Source: a virus
Length of the DNA stretch: 48,791 nucleotides
Strand: one strand, 5' to 3'
IMG/VR virus record: IMGVR_UViG_3300008266_000772
Span: 1 to 48,791 of that record
Made by a program: the position numbers and the translations under genes. The notes under the pieces are model-generated. The model did not search any database and had not been told where the DNA came from. It saw nothing but the letters and a program-made list of their open reading frames with translations. Below are positions 22,921 to 32,438 of the stretch, in pieces. Numbering within the stretch: position 1 is the stretch's first letter; every line of letters begins with the position of its first letter.

Positions 22921-24093
22921 ATGTCACAAGAAGTAAAACAAGAAGGCGACTTTAAAATGAAAGCAAAGAAACCTTCGGTAAAAAAATTAAATAAAGTAGA
23001 TGAACCTATTAAGGTGGATCTTACAGAAAAGAAGGAAGATATAACAAGAGTAGTAATCCCTAAAGAAGATACAGATGCCGTTCAAGAGCAAACAACAGAT
23101 GAAAGCGTGTTACGCGATAAACAGTCCGAAGTGGGATTGCAAGAAGTGGTCGAAGGAAACCAAGGGACCGCTGAAAATGTTATTGAAGAAATCTTTGAAC
23201 AAGAAATAAAGAAAGAAGTTGCAGACATTAAAGATGAGTTGCAATTTCATACACAGGCACAGGAAAATAACAATACTCAGTTACCTGAAAACATAGAGAA
23301 GCTAGTTTCGTTTATGCAAGAAACAGGAGGAACTATTGAGGATTATGTTAGACTTAATGCTGATTACTCAAATGTAAACAATGTTGCTCTATTAAAAGAA
23401 TACTACAGAAATACTAAACCTCACTTAGATGCGGAGGAAGTGGAATTCTTACTCGAGGATAAATTCTTTTTCGATGAGGACATTGATGATGAAAGAGAAA
23501 TTAAATTAAAGAAGATGGCTTTTAAGGATGAAATTTCTAAAGCTAAAAACTTCTTAGAGGAAGCAAAACAAAAATACTACGCAGAGATTAAGGCAAGACC
23601 TGGGGTTAATGCGGAACAACAAAAAGCTGTTGATTTTTTCAATAGATATAATACCGAGCAAAACAAAGTGGCTCAACAACAAGAGATGTTTAAAAAACAA
23701 ACGTCTAATCTTTTTAATAACGAATTCAAAGGTTTTGAATTTAACTTAGGTGAAAAAAGATTTAGATACAATGTTCAAAATCCAAATCAAGTTGCCGAAA
23801 CCCAATCAAATATACAAACCTTCGTCGGAAAGTTTCTAGACAAAGAAGGTAATGTATCAGACGTACCGGGTTATCATAAGGCTTTGTATTCAGCAATGAA
23901 TGCTGACAAAATAGCTGCTCATTTTTATGAACAAGGAAAAGCTGACGCTGTTAAACAAGTTGTCAGTAGTTCCAAAAATCCAAGTACGGATGCTCCTAGA
24001 ACTGCTAGCGCGCCATTCATTAATGGACTTAGAGTTAAATCTATAAGCAGTGAGGATACCTCTAAATTAAGGATCCAAACAAGAAAATTTTAA
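22921..24093 (+). CDS. Scaffold-like protein
   Basis: A 390-residue very acidic protein with a charged disordered N-terminal 100 residues, helical segments (about 110-270, including EFLLEDKFFFDEDIDDERE), a Gln-rich coil and a basic end. It lies between portal and major capsid, the normal place for the scaffold that guides capsid assembly. No catalytic protease motif is seen. No sequence homology established. Confidence 0.7.
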   Translation: MSQEVKQEGDFKMKAKKPSVKKLNKVDEPIKVDLTEKKEDITRVVIPKEDTDAVQEQTTDESVLRDKQSEVGLQEVVEGNQGTAENVIEEIFEQEIKKEVADIKDELQFHTQAQENNNTQLPENIEKLVSFMQETGGTIEDYVRLNADYSNVNNVALLKEYYRNTKPHLDAEEVEFLLEDKFFFDEDIDDEREIKLKKMAFKDEISKAKNFLEEAKQKYYAEIKARPGVNAEQQKAVDFFNRYNTEQNKVAQQQEMFKKQTSNLFNNEFKGFEFNLGEKRFRYNVQNPNQVAETQSNIQTFVGKFLDKEGNVSDVPGYHKALYSAMNADKIAAHFYEQGKADAVKQVVSSSKNPSTDAPRTASAPFINGLRVKSISSEDTSKLRIQTRKF

Positions 24094-24112
24094 CAATTAA
24101 AAATTAAAAACT

Positions 24113-25510
24113 ATGGCAAATGTAACGCCTTCATTCGGTTCAATTAAACCGTCTCAAAAACAGCAAGCATTAGACACTAACTATTTAAATTTTACAAATG
24201 GTACTAATGACTTTGCACAACAATATTTACCAGAAATCTATGAGCAAGAAATTGAGCGTTATGGTAATAGAACTTTATCAGGTTTCTTACGTATGGTAGG
24301 AGCTGAAATGCCAATGTCCTCCGATCAAGTAGTTTGGTCTGAGCAAAACAGATTGCATATTGCATATAATAATGTTACTTGCGTTAATGCTACAACATTA
24401 AGATTTGCCGTAAATAATACAGCTGGCGCAAACTTTGTACGCAATGTTATTTCAGTTGGGCAAACATTAGTAGTAATGAGCCCTACAACGGGTAAAGAAC
24501 TTAAAGTTTATGTTACAGCATCTACAGACCCTGATACTGGAAACGCTGATCTTACAGTTAAACCTTATACTCAGGCAGATTTAGGGGGTACAGTTGATTT
24601 TGTAACTGGAACGCCTACAAATCTTAAGATTTTTGTATATGGTTCTGAATTTAAAAAAGGAGATACTGACGCTACTATTAACTCAGTAACGCCTTCATTC
24701 ACTCAATACAGTAATTCACCAATTATTGTTAGAGAAAGATATCAAATTTCTGGTTCTGATACTGCTCAAATCGGATGGGTAGAAGTTGCTACTGAAGATG
24801 GAGCTTCTGGGTACTTATGGTACTTAAAAGCTGAATCTGAAACAAGATTACGTTTTGAAGATTACTTAGAGATGTCAGTAATTGAAGGTGAATTAGTATC
24901 TGGTGGTTCTACATTAGGATCTAATAAAATCAAAGGAACTCAAGGTCTTTTCTCTGCTGTTAGAGAAAGAGGTAACGTTGTAAACAACTTTGCTGCTTCT
25001 TCTGGTATTGGTGATTTCGATTCTATCTTGAAAAACTTAGATACTCAGGGGGCTATTGAAGAAAACATGTTATTCTTAAACCGTTCAACTTCTTTGGAGT
25101 TTGACGATATGTTGGCATCTCTATCTTCTGGTGCTGCTGGTGGTGTAGCTTACGGTTTATTCGAAAACTCTGAGCAAATGGCATTGAACTTAGGTTTCTC
25201 TGGATTTAGAAGAGGATCTTACGATTTCTACAAAACTGACTGGAAATACTTAAACGATGCATCCACTCGTGGAGGAATGGCTACTACATCAATTGATGGA
25301 TTACTTGTTCCTGCCGGTACATCAACCGTATACGATCAACAATTAGGTACTAACATCCGTAGACCATTCTTACACGTTCGTTATAGAGCTAACCAAGCTG
25401 ACGATAGAAGAATGAAATCTTGGATCACTGGATCTGTTGGAGGTGCTTATACTTCTGATCTTGATGCAGGCAACAAAAACCACAGCAAAAAAAGAATTAG
25501 AATTAAATGA
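24113..25510 (+). CDS. Major capsid protein
   Basis: A 465-residue protein: an N-terminal arm with FAQQYLPEIYEQEIERYGNR, a mostly beta central part, an RFEDYLEMSVIEGELVSGGS strand/helix region and a C-terminal VRYRANQADDRRMKSWITGS. Order after portal and scaffold, size and the mixed alpha/beta pattern fit an HK97-fold capsid protein of the crAss-like type. Codon use is regular and A/T-ending, as for a highly expressed gene. Its last 47 bases overlap the next gene and its tail (NKNHSKKRIRIK) looks unlike a capsid end. Confidence 0.85.
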   Translation: MANVTPSFGSIKPSQKQQALDTNYLNFTNGTNDFAQQYLPEIYEQEIERYGNRTLSGFLRMVGAEMPMSSDQVVWSEQNRLHIAYNNVTCVNATTLRFAVNNTAGANFVRNVISVGQTLVVMSPTTGKELKVYVTASTDPDTGNADLTVKPYTQADLGGTVDFVTGTPTNLKIFVYGSEFKKGDTDATINSVTPSFTQYSNSPIIVRERYQISGSDTAQIGWVEVATEDGASGYLWYLKAESETRLRFEDYLEMSVIEGELVSGGSTLGSNKIKGTQGLFSAVRERGNVVNNFAASSGIGDFDSILKNLDTQGAIEENMLFLNRSTSLEFDDMLASLSSGAAGGVAYGLFENSEQMALNLGFSGFRRGSYDFYKTDWKYLNDASTRGGMATTSIDGLLVPAGTSTVYDQQLGTNIRRPFLHVRYRANQADDRRMKSWITGSVGGAYTSDLDAGNKNHSKKRIRIK

Positions 25511-26315
25511 CCTTGAAGAGACAATGACCGCAGAAGAGAGGGTTGTACACAAGGAACCAAAACAAAAATCATTAAAAGATACCTGGGTAATTAAGGATAG
25601 AACATATATCATAGCTGATAGTCATTCTCCTTTAACATATACTTTACAAAGTAGACACTCATTAAGGTATCCACTATTATGGTTTAATAAAGAAACAGGA
25701 GATCAAGAAGAGTTGAGATACGCAACTAACCAAAACTCTCCATTAGTATCACAACAGAAAGGACAGGTTACATTAGGACATATTATATTTGAGAATGGAG
25801 TATTGAATGTACCTAAAGAAAAACAAAACCTGCAAAAGTTATTATCACTTTATCATCCAGGCTTAAATATTAGGTATACAGAATTTGATCCTACATTAGA
25901 AGCAGAAGATGAATTAGAGGATATAGAATTGGAAATCCACGCTATGAATGCTGCATTGGAAATGGATATTGATCAGGCAGAATCTATTGTTAGAGTAGAG
26001 GTTGGGTCGAGAGTAAACAAGATGAGCTCAAAAGAAATTAAAAGAGACTTATTGTTGTTAGCTAGAAATAATCCAGCATTGTTTATAGAATTAGCAAATG
26101 ATGACAATGTGCAACTTAGGAATATCGCTATTCGAGCGGTTGAAGCAAACATTGTAACTTTATCGCAGGACAATAGGACATTCCATTGGACTGAGAATAA
26201 CAGGAAGCTAATGACGGTACCTTTTGATGAAAATCCATACTCAGCCATGGCGGCCTTCTTCAAAACAGATGAAGGTATAGAGGTGCTCAAGTCTATAGAT
26301 AAAAAATTAAAATAA
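25464..26315 (+). CDS. Capsid-adjacent conserved structural protein
   Basis: A 283-residue protein if started at MQATKTTAKKELELNDL (25464); the frame is open to 25437 (MEVLILLILMQATK), but the earlier start lies deep in the capsid gene. It contains RTYIIADSHSPLTYTLQSRH, then KLLSLYHPGLNIRYTEFDP, an acidic helix and KLMTVPFDENPYSAMAAFFK. The same overall pattern, by memory, follows the capsid gene in crAss-like phages, where it is a virion component. Exact role unknown. Confidence 0.75.
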   Translation: MQATKTTAKKELELNDLEETMTAEERVVHKEPKQKSLKDTWVIKDRTYIIADSHSPLTYTLQSRHSLRYPLLWFNKETGDQEELRYATNQNSPLVSQQKGQVTLGHIIFENGVLNVPKEKQNLQKLLSLYHPGLNIRYTEFDPTLEAEDELEDIELEIHAMNAALEMDIDQAESIVRVEVGSRVNKMSSKEIKRDLLLLARNNPALFIELANDDNVQLRNIAIRAVEANIVTLSQDNRTFHWTENNRKLMTVPFDENPYSAMAAFFKTDEGIEVLKSIDKKLK

Positions 26316-26318
26316 TAC

Positions 26319-26334
26319 GTAATATTAATATATA
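26319..26334 (+). promoter_or_regulatory. Weak candidate promoter
   Basis: GTAATATTAATATATA resembles the GTAATA...TATA elements at 3042 and 12619, but it lies just before a terminator hairpin, so its use is uncertain. Confidence 0.25.
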
Positions 26335-26356
26335 GGCGGTAGCTCTGGTTACCGCC
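26335..26356 (+). terminator. Hairpin terminator after the capsid operon
   Basis: GGCGGTA and TACCGCC form a perfect GC-rich 7-bp stem with an 8-base loop, followed by TTAATATTAT, 19 bases after the stop at 26315. It would limit high-level capsid transcription from running into the neck genes. Confidence 0.75.
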
Positions 26357-26380
26357 TTAATATTATAATAAATATATAGT

Positions 26381-27091
26381 ATGGCAATAAATGTAAATAC
26401 GGTTTATAGAACTGTTTTATTAATAATCAATAAAGAACAAAGAGGTTACTTAACCCCTGACGAATTTAATAGAACAGCTTCCCAAGTACAGCTTGAGATA
26501 TTCAATGAGTATTTCGAAAGTCTTAACCAGCAACTAAGAGTACCTGGTAATGACAGCGAGTACAGCGATCGTATAAAAAACTTAGAAGAAAAAATTGCAA
26601 TATTTCAGGATAGTGGCAACTGTACTTTTTCCGGTGGTAAATTTAACCTGCCTACATTAGCCTCGCCATACGAGTTTTATAAATTAGGCACTGTTATATA
26701 TAACAACGAGAAAGAAGTTCAATACGTTCGGCCTAATGAGTTATTAGAACTTAATTTATCACCAATAACAAAACCATCGGTATACTGGCCGGTTTATACT
26801 TATAAAAACTTTAAAATAACAGTATCGCCAAACACTATTCAAACCGGTATTTCTTGTACATATATAAGAAAACCGCTTGATCCAAAGTGGAACTTCACAT
26901 CTACCCCGCTAACTAATTTCCAATATGTATATACGCCTGTAGGTTCTCAAGACTTTGAGTTGCATCCTACAGAACAGGTTAGTTTAATAACAAGAATATT
27001 ACTTTATTCTGGAATAGTTATTAAGGATCCGCAGATAGTACAAGCAGCTGCTCAACAAGTACAAATGGAAAATATTAATTCAAAAAGTTAA
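26381..27091 (+). CDS. Neck/ring protein candidate
   Basis: A 236-residue protein: helical N-terminus (NTVYRTVLLIINKEQRGYLT, DEFNRTASQVQLEIFNEYFE), then beta strands and a C-terminal helix (EQVSLITRILLYSGIVIKD). The plan resembles ring or head-completion proteins of crAss-like podoviruses, which bridge portal and tail. Function is from context and pattern. Confidence 0.65.
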   Translation: MAINVNTVYRTVLLIINKEQRGYLTPDEFNRTASQVQLEIFNEYFESLNQQLRVPGNDSEYSDRIKNLEEKIAIFQDSGNCTFSGGKFNLPTLASPYEFYKLGTVIYNNEKEVQYVRPNELLELNLSPITKPSVYWPVYTYKNFKITVSPNTIQTGISCTYIRKPLDPKWNFTSTPLTNFQYVYTPVGSQDFELHPTEQVSLITRILLYSGIVIKDPQIVQAAAQQVQMENINSKS

Positions 27092-27097
27092 TAAAAA

Positions 27098-28315
27098 ATG
27101 CCTATACCTAACAACGGATTAATAACCGAAACAAATAGACAATACTACGAAGGAGCACAAGGCTTTATAGTAGGTGTTGGTACAACTCAATTCACTACAA
27201 CGTTTAATACAGACTTAGTTTTTGGTAGTTGGGATCCAAACGAAATAAACTATGCCTTAAACAATTTTAAGTTATATACAAGCCCTAGCGGGTTGCCAGA
27301 TACATTTGAAGAGTACGTATCAGCATACACCGTGGCAAATAACGTTATAACAATAACGCCGGCTTTAGCAGAAGGAACTTATCTTGTTGTACAGTTAAAG
27401 ATACTAGACGGTGGAAATTACGGCGATAGGGATGCTTTTGGTAATACAGTAGAAGAAAACTATGGCAGCTACTCCTATATCTCCTTAAACGACGTTATAA
27501 ACAACTTTATGGTTGCATACGTAGGAACTGGTAAATTAATCGGGGCAGTGAAGCGAACTGATGTTATATTCCACGCAAAACGTGGTATGCAAGAGTTTAG
27601 TTATGACACCCTAAAAAGTATAAAATCGCAAGAATTAAATATACCACATAGCTTGAGCGTCGCAATACCACAAGACTATGTTAACTACGTTAAAATGTCC
27701 TGGATCGATCATCATGGTGTGAAACACCCCATATATCCAGTTAATGCTTTAACCACTAATCCTTATGAAAATCCAATACAAGATAATAGAGGATTACCAA
27801 TACAAGATAACTTTAACGCAAACATCGAGGGTGATTCATTAACAGAGGAAAGATGGAACAGCAATAAAGGATTTGTTGGAGTGAATTTTGAGAACAGTTT
27901 AGATGATAGCCTATATAACGGAGACAACTGGGTACAAGATAGATTCTTTGGAAGACTATATGGCTTAGATCCACAATATGCTAATATGAATGGTTATTTT
28001 TCTATAAACGATAGGGAAAACAAAATATCTTTTAGTAGTGACTTAGTTGGTAAACTAATTGTACTTGAGTATATATCCGATGGATTAGCTTATGATTTGG
28101 ATTCTAGAATACCTAAAATGGCTGAAGACGCAATGTATGCTTATATATTACATGCTGTTGTTGCTCATCGCTCTGGGTCTCAGGAATATCTTGTTAGAAG
28201 ACTACAGCAAGATAAAACAGCAAAATTAAGGAATGCTAAAATAAGACTTTCAAATATTAAGCTTGAAGAAATAACTCAAGTATTTAGAGGTAAATCTAAA
28301 TGGATTAAACACTAA
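27098..28315 (+). CDS. Tail tube/ring protein
   Basis: A 405-residue protein with VGTTQFTTTFNTDLVFGSW near the start, then ISLNDVINNFMVAYVGTGKL, VKRTDVIFHAKRGMQEFSYD, a VAIPQDYVNYVKMSWIDHHG strand and a basic C-terminus. These strings recall a conserved virion protein of crAss-like phages (neck/tail ring). A structural role is likely; the exact ring layer cannot be set. Confidence 0.75.
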   Translation: MPIPNNGLITETNRQYYEGAQGFIVGVGTTQFTTTFNTDLVFGSWDPNEINYALNNFKLYTSPSGLPDTFEEYVSAYTVANNVITITPALAEGTYLVVQLKILDGGNYGDRDAFGNTVEENYGSYSYISLNDVINNFMVAYVGTGKLIGAVKRTDVIFHAKRGMQEFSYDTLKSIKSQELNIPHSLSVAIPQDYVNYVKMSWIDHHGVKHPIYPVNALTTNPYENPIQDNRGLPIQDNFNANIEGDSLTEERWNSNKGFVGVNFENSLDDSLYNGDNWVQDRFFGRLYGLDPQYANMNGYFSINDRENKISFSSDLVGKLIVLEYISDGLAYDLDSRIPKMAEDAMYAYILHAVVAHRSGSQEYLVRRLQQDKTAKLRNAKIRLSNIKLEEITQVFRGKSKWIKH

Positions 28316-28318
28316 GAA

Positions 28319-31300
28319 ATGGCAGAATCAAAAAATATATTTTTAAAATCTAAAATGAATAAAGATTTCGATAATCGTCTTTTACCAGATGGCGAATATC
28401 GAGATGCATTAAATATATCTGTTGGTAAGTCTGAAAGTCAAAATGTTGGGTCTTTACAGAATATACTTGGTAATAAAGTTTTACAAAAACCATCTGGTAC
28501 CGGCACAGTAGATTTTGAAGAGGACACAACTTTGCAATGCATAGGCTTTGTAGTTGACAATGAAAAGAATAGAATCTATCAATTCTTAACGAATTATACA
28601 GATGGTAATCCATCATTAAATCAATTACCGCCAGCTGACAGAACAATGAAAATTTCTGTATATGATGCTAACAACAGCGGTAACCCTTACACAACTTTAG
28701 TCGAGGGCATATTCCTTAACTTTTCAACTACAAATATAATAACCGGAGTTAATATACTTGAGAATTTATTATTTTGGACTGACAATAGAAACCAGCCAAG
28801 AAAAATAAATATTGACAGCGCTTTAGCAAACTCAGCGGAGACAGCAACTCCTTACTACACAAACTCAGAACAATTATCTGTTGCAAAATATGCGCCATTT
28901 AAATCGCCTTTGCTATATAGCGAGGTAAATAATATTGCTGTAATTGACTCTGACGTTACTGTTGGAGTGGGGACTAGATTAGAAATATTAACAGCGGATA
29001 TACAAAGCTCAGGCTTAGCTGTTGGTTGTCAACTTATTAGTGAAGATTTTGTTATTTCGCAAGGCGATTCAGCTATAGTTGTTAATATAGTTGAAGCTAC
29101 TGCTACCACATCCTATGTATATATCACAGGGGATTGGACTATAACAACGCCAACGACATTAGACTTCTACAAGTCCTCTATGCGCACAGATGCCGTAGCG
29201 GCCGCATCAAGCGGAAATAATAACTTTCTACAAGACAAATTTATAAGATTTAGTTATAGATTTAAATTTGACGATAATGAGTATTCATTAATGGCTCCAT
29301 TTACGCAGCCAGCATTTATACCAAGACAGAAAGGATACTTTATAAACGGTGACGAAGAGGCGGCTTATAGATCAACTGTTTTAGAATGGATGGAGAACAG
29401 CATTAATGAGGTTGGTTTGTTTATTGAATTGCCAGACAATACAAATAATATATTTAATAATTACAAGATTAAAAGTATAGATATACTATATAAAGAATCA
29501 GACTCATTAGCGGTTAAAGTAGTTGAAACAATTGATATAGCTAAGGTACAATTACAATTTCCGAATACTAATCTGTACTCATACAAATATAGATCACAAA
29601 AGCCTAAGAAAACATTACAAGAAGCAGAAACATTAAGGGTCTCGGATAAGGTTCCAGTTAGGGCTTTAGCACAAGAAGTTTCAGGTAATAGAATAATTTA
29701 TGGTAATTTTGTTAATCAGAATACACCCCCGGCAAATATAGACTATAATATAACGGTTATCGATAAAGATGTACCATTTACGGGTTATGTGGCATGGGCC
29801 GAATACCCTACTCATACATTAAAAGAGAACAGGACATACCAAGTTGGATTTGTTTTATCTGATAAGTTTGGTAGAGAGTCTTCGGTTATATTGTCGTCAG
29901 CAGAGCCATTTGTTTCTGAAGCTTTAGAGTCTTTCAGTGCATCGTCGGTATTTGTACCATATAAAAATGAGCAAACAATAAATAATGTTAAAGAATGGCT
30001 CGGTAACGAATTAATCGTAATATTAAATAACGTTATATCTTCCTCAAAAGACGAAGCTACTGGAACGCCTGGATTGTACGCAACTGTTTCTGGAGCGATC
30101 GAGAATAGCAGCGAAGGATTTCAAATAATGAGCGGGAGTATAGTTGGCAACGTATATACGTTTGTAGCTCCACCATTCCCAATATTACCCGGAGATCCAC
30201 AACCGCAATTTAATATACCTGTTATTGGCGGTTTTTTAAGAGGCAAATACAGAGATTATGTTAAGGTCACTAACGTTGTGGAAGTTGATGGAGAGTGGAT
30301 AGTAACAACTGAATATCCCATTAATGATTTATACTTACCTAATGAAGATAGTGAGGTCGATATAAAATACGCGTATGCAATAAACGAAGGTGGCTGGTAT
30401 TCTTATAAGATAGTAGTTAAACAACAAGAACAGGAATACTATAATGTATATGTTCCTGGTATGCTTGCTGGTTATCCTGATCAAACCGTAAACACGTTCC
30501 CTGCTAATTTTGAAGATACTGTTACATGTCATTTTGTTTCTATAAACGATAATATAAATAAAGTGCCTAGAGATTTATCTGAGGTAGGACCTAACCAAAC
30601 GCAGTATAGAAGTAGCGCACAGCTATGGACCAGGGTTGCAAATAACCTAGCAGACGATAATGCTCAATATTTTCCAAGCACGTTACCAGAGGTTGTTAAT
30701 ACAATAGCTCCAACTAATGATCTAAATTTTCTGCCGTATGATGCTACAACAAACCCAATAGCGACTGCTCCAGATAACTTTTATCAATTTGACACGACCC
30801 CTCTAATAAATAGAGTATCAACAACTGCTCCAGTAGGTATCACAGCAGCTACTATGGCTCCTGTTCTAGGGGTCTTTGAAACAGAGCCTGTATCATCAGC
30901 ATTAGACATATTTTGGGAAACTTCAACAACTGGGTATATATCAGATATAAATTATGATGTATTATCTGGATCAGACAGTATTATAGGCACATCTGATTTA
31001 GATTTCCTATATAGAGAAAATCAAGAATATGGGGGAGGTGGAGATGTTACGGGGGCTAGCAACAGCCCTTTTATAACCGATTACTTTTATTTTAGAAATA
31101 CTGCTGGGGTTGAGGTTGCGGATATAGATAACTTAGTTTTCACTGCAAAAGCGGGCGGAATAGCCGTTGTTGGTAAGTTTGAGTTGATTAGGAACGATGA
31201 TCCATTAAGTCCTTTTTTTGAACAATATAGAATTAAAATATTACAAAGTGATTACTACTTTGGTATAAATGCCGATGTTGACACCGCTTTTGAATTTATA

Positions 31301-32428
31301 TTTAATATAACCCACACTGTTGGAGGCACGACTTATAACCCTACAATATCGACGGGTATATTAAAATTAACTAATGTTGTGCCGGTAATACTGAATCCAG
31401 CACTTGATAATGAAACCTATTACTTACCATACAACCCAGCAATTGCTCCAATAATTGACTGTGTTGGAGAGAACGGAAATGTTAGCCCTCCTATTGCAGG
31501 AGCAACTTCGCCTAACCGATTAGCTGATTTGTATTGGTCACTAGAATCAAATGCCTATCCGCTGTATTTTGATATAGAAAGCGATACAGGGGTTTTAAAA
31601 TGTTTATCAACCACTGTGCCAGGGGGTAATTACGAATTAACAATTAAACTGCAAGACGCTTGTAATGTATTCGGTGTTCAATCACCGGCTGTTGGGCCTT
31701 TATTTGCAGAACGTACGGTTTTTATAGACGTGGCCACTTTTACACAAGGCTGTTCGCAGTTTACTGGATGGATTAATCCACCAGTGGAAGAGGGCGCTCC
31801 GCAGCAAGTATTTGTTAATGGGTATATAAACCTTTGGAAATTATTAAATCCGGGTGAAACTATAATTTCTAGCACCGTTACATTATACAAATACACCGAC
31901 GAAGGGGGCACTACTTATACACTAGGGGAAGACGGCAATTTAAATCCTTTGCCGGTTACTTTTCCGCAAGGTGCTCTTTATACAGGTAATGGTAATTTCA
32001 ATGGTACTGTACGCTTAACTCCTACTTTAGAGTTCTCTCCAGTAGCTTTAATGCTGTTTTTTCAAGGGCAAATAACAACTTCTGATGGTATTATAGAAAG
32101 AGATATTTTTGTTGATTTTTCAATAGAAGGAGAGATTACTGGGCCAGATGCGTCGGCTAGTACATCTTGTACTATTTCGTTAGATCCTCCTAATCCGCCG
32201 TATGTGCCTCAAACGCCGGCAGGGTTTACTATATTTAATAATTCAAATTTACCTGTTGTGTTTTCAGGATTAGCAGCTGATGGTGAAACTATAATAGGAG
32301 GTACAATAGCCGCTGGCGGAAACGCTAAAAGCATCAGTCAAGGCGGAGCCTATTTAGAAGTTAGAGAAGATAGTATAACCGCAACAGGAGCAGTTGGAAC
32401 AGATGTTATAATCACATATTACCCTTAA
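28319..32428 (+). CDS. Large tail/stabilisation (muzzle-type) protein
   Basis: A 1369-residue beta-rich protein. N-terminus MNKDFDNRLLPDGEYRDALN, GKSESQNVGSLQNILGNKVL and ENLLFWTDNRNQPRKIN resemble the beta-propeller start of P22 gp10-like stabilisation proteins. The middle (about 450-700) carries further propeller-like repeats. The C-terminal 450 residues look like Ig/cadherin-type domains (for example DCVGENGNVSPPIAG, LTIKLQDACNVFGVQSPAVG). It probably forms the tail end or muzzle. No enzymatic motif seen. Confidence 0.75.
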   Translation: MAESKNIFLKSKMNKDFDNRLLPDGEYRDALNISVGKSESQNVGSLQNILGNKVLQKPSGTGTVDFEEDTTLQCIGFVVDNEKNRIYQFLTNYTDGNPSLNQLPPADRTMKISVYDANNSGNPYTTLVEGIFLNFSTTNIITGVNILENLLFWTDNRNQPRKINIDSALANSAETATPYYTNSEQLSVAKYAPFKSPLLYSEVNNIAVIDSDVTVGVGTRLEILTADIQSSGLAVGCQLISEDFVISQGDSAIVVNIVEATATTSYVYITGDWTITTPTTLDFYKSSMRTDAVAAASSGNNNFLQDKFIRFSYRFKFDDNEYSLMAPFTQPAFIPRQKGYFINGDEEAAYRSTVLEWMENSINEVGLFIELPDNTNNIFNNYKIKSIDILYKESDSLAVKVVETIDIAKVQLQFPNTNLYSYKYRSQKPKKTLQEAETLRVSDKVPVRALAQEVSGNRIIYGNFVNQNTPPANIDYNITVIDKDVPFTGYVAWAEYPTHTLKENRTYQVGFVLSDKFGRESSVILSSAEPFVSEALESFSASSVFVPYKNEQTINNVKEWLGNELIVILNNVISSSKDEATGTPGLYATVSGAIENSSEGFQIMSGSIVGNVYTFVAPPFPILPGDPQPQFNIPVIGGFLRGKYRDYVKVTNVVEVDGEWIVTTEYPINDLYLPNEDSEVDIKYAYAINEGGWYSYKIVVKQQEQEYYNVYVPGMLAGYPDQTVNTFPANFEDTVTCHFVSINDNINKVPRDLSEVGPNQTQYRSSAQLWTRVANNLADDNAQYFPSTLPEVVNTIAPTNDLNFLPYDATTNPIATAPDNFYQFDTTPLINRVSTTAPVGITAATMAPVLGVFETEPVSSALDIFWETSTTGYISDINYDVLSGSDSIIGTSDLDFLYRENQEYGGGGDVTGASNSPFITDYFYFRNTAGVEVADIDNLVFTAKAGGIAVVGKFELIRNDDPLSPFFEQYRIKILQSDYYFGINADVDTAFEFIFNITHTVGGTTYNPTISTGILKLTNVVPVILNPALDNETYYLPYNPAIAPIIDCVGENGNVSPPIAGATSPNRLADLYWSLESNAYPLYFDIESDTGVLKCLSTTVPGGNYELTIKLQDACNVFGVQSPAVGPLFAERTVFIDVATFTQGCSQFTGWINPPVEEGAPQQVFVNGYINLWKLLNPGETIISSTVTLYKYTDEGGTTYTLGEDGNLNPLPVTFPQGALYTGNGNFNGTVRLTPTLEFSPVALMLFFQGQITTSDGIIERDIFVDFSIEGEITGPDASASTSCTISLDPPNPPYVPQTPAGFTIFNNSNLPVVFSGLAADGETIIGGTIAAGGNAKSISQGGAYLEVREDSITATGAVGTDVIITYYP

Positions 32429-32438
32429 AATAAACTAA

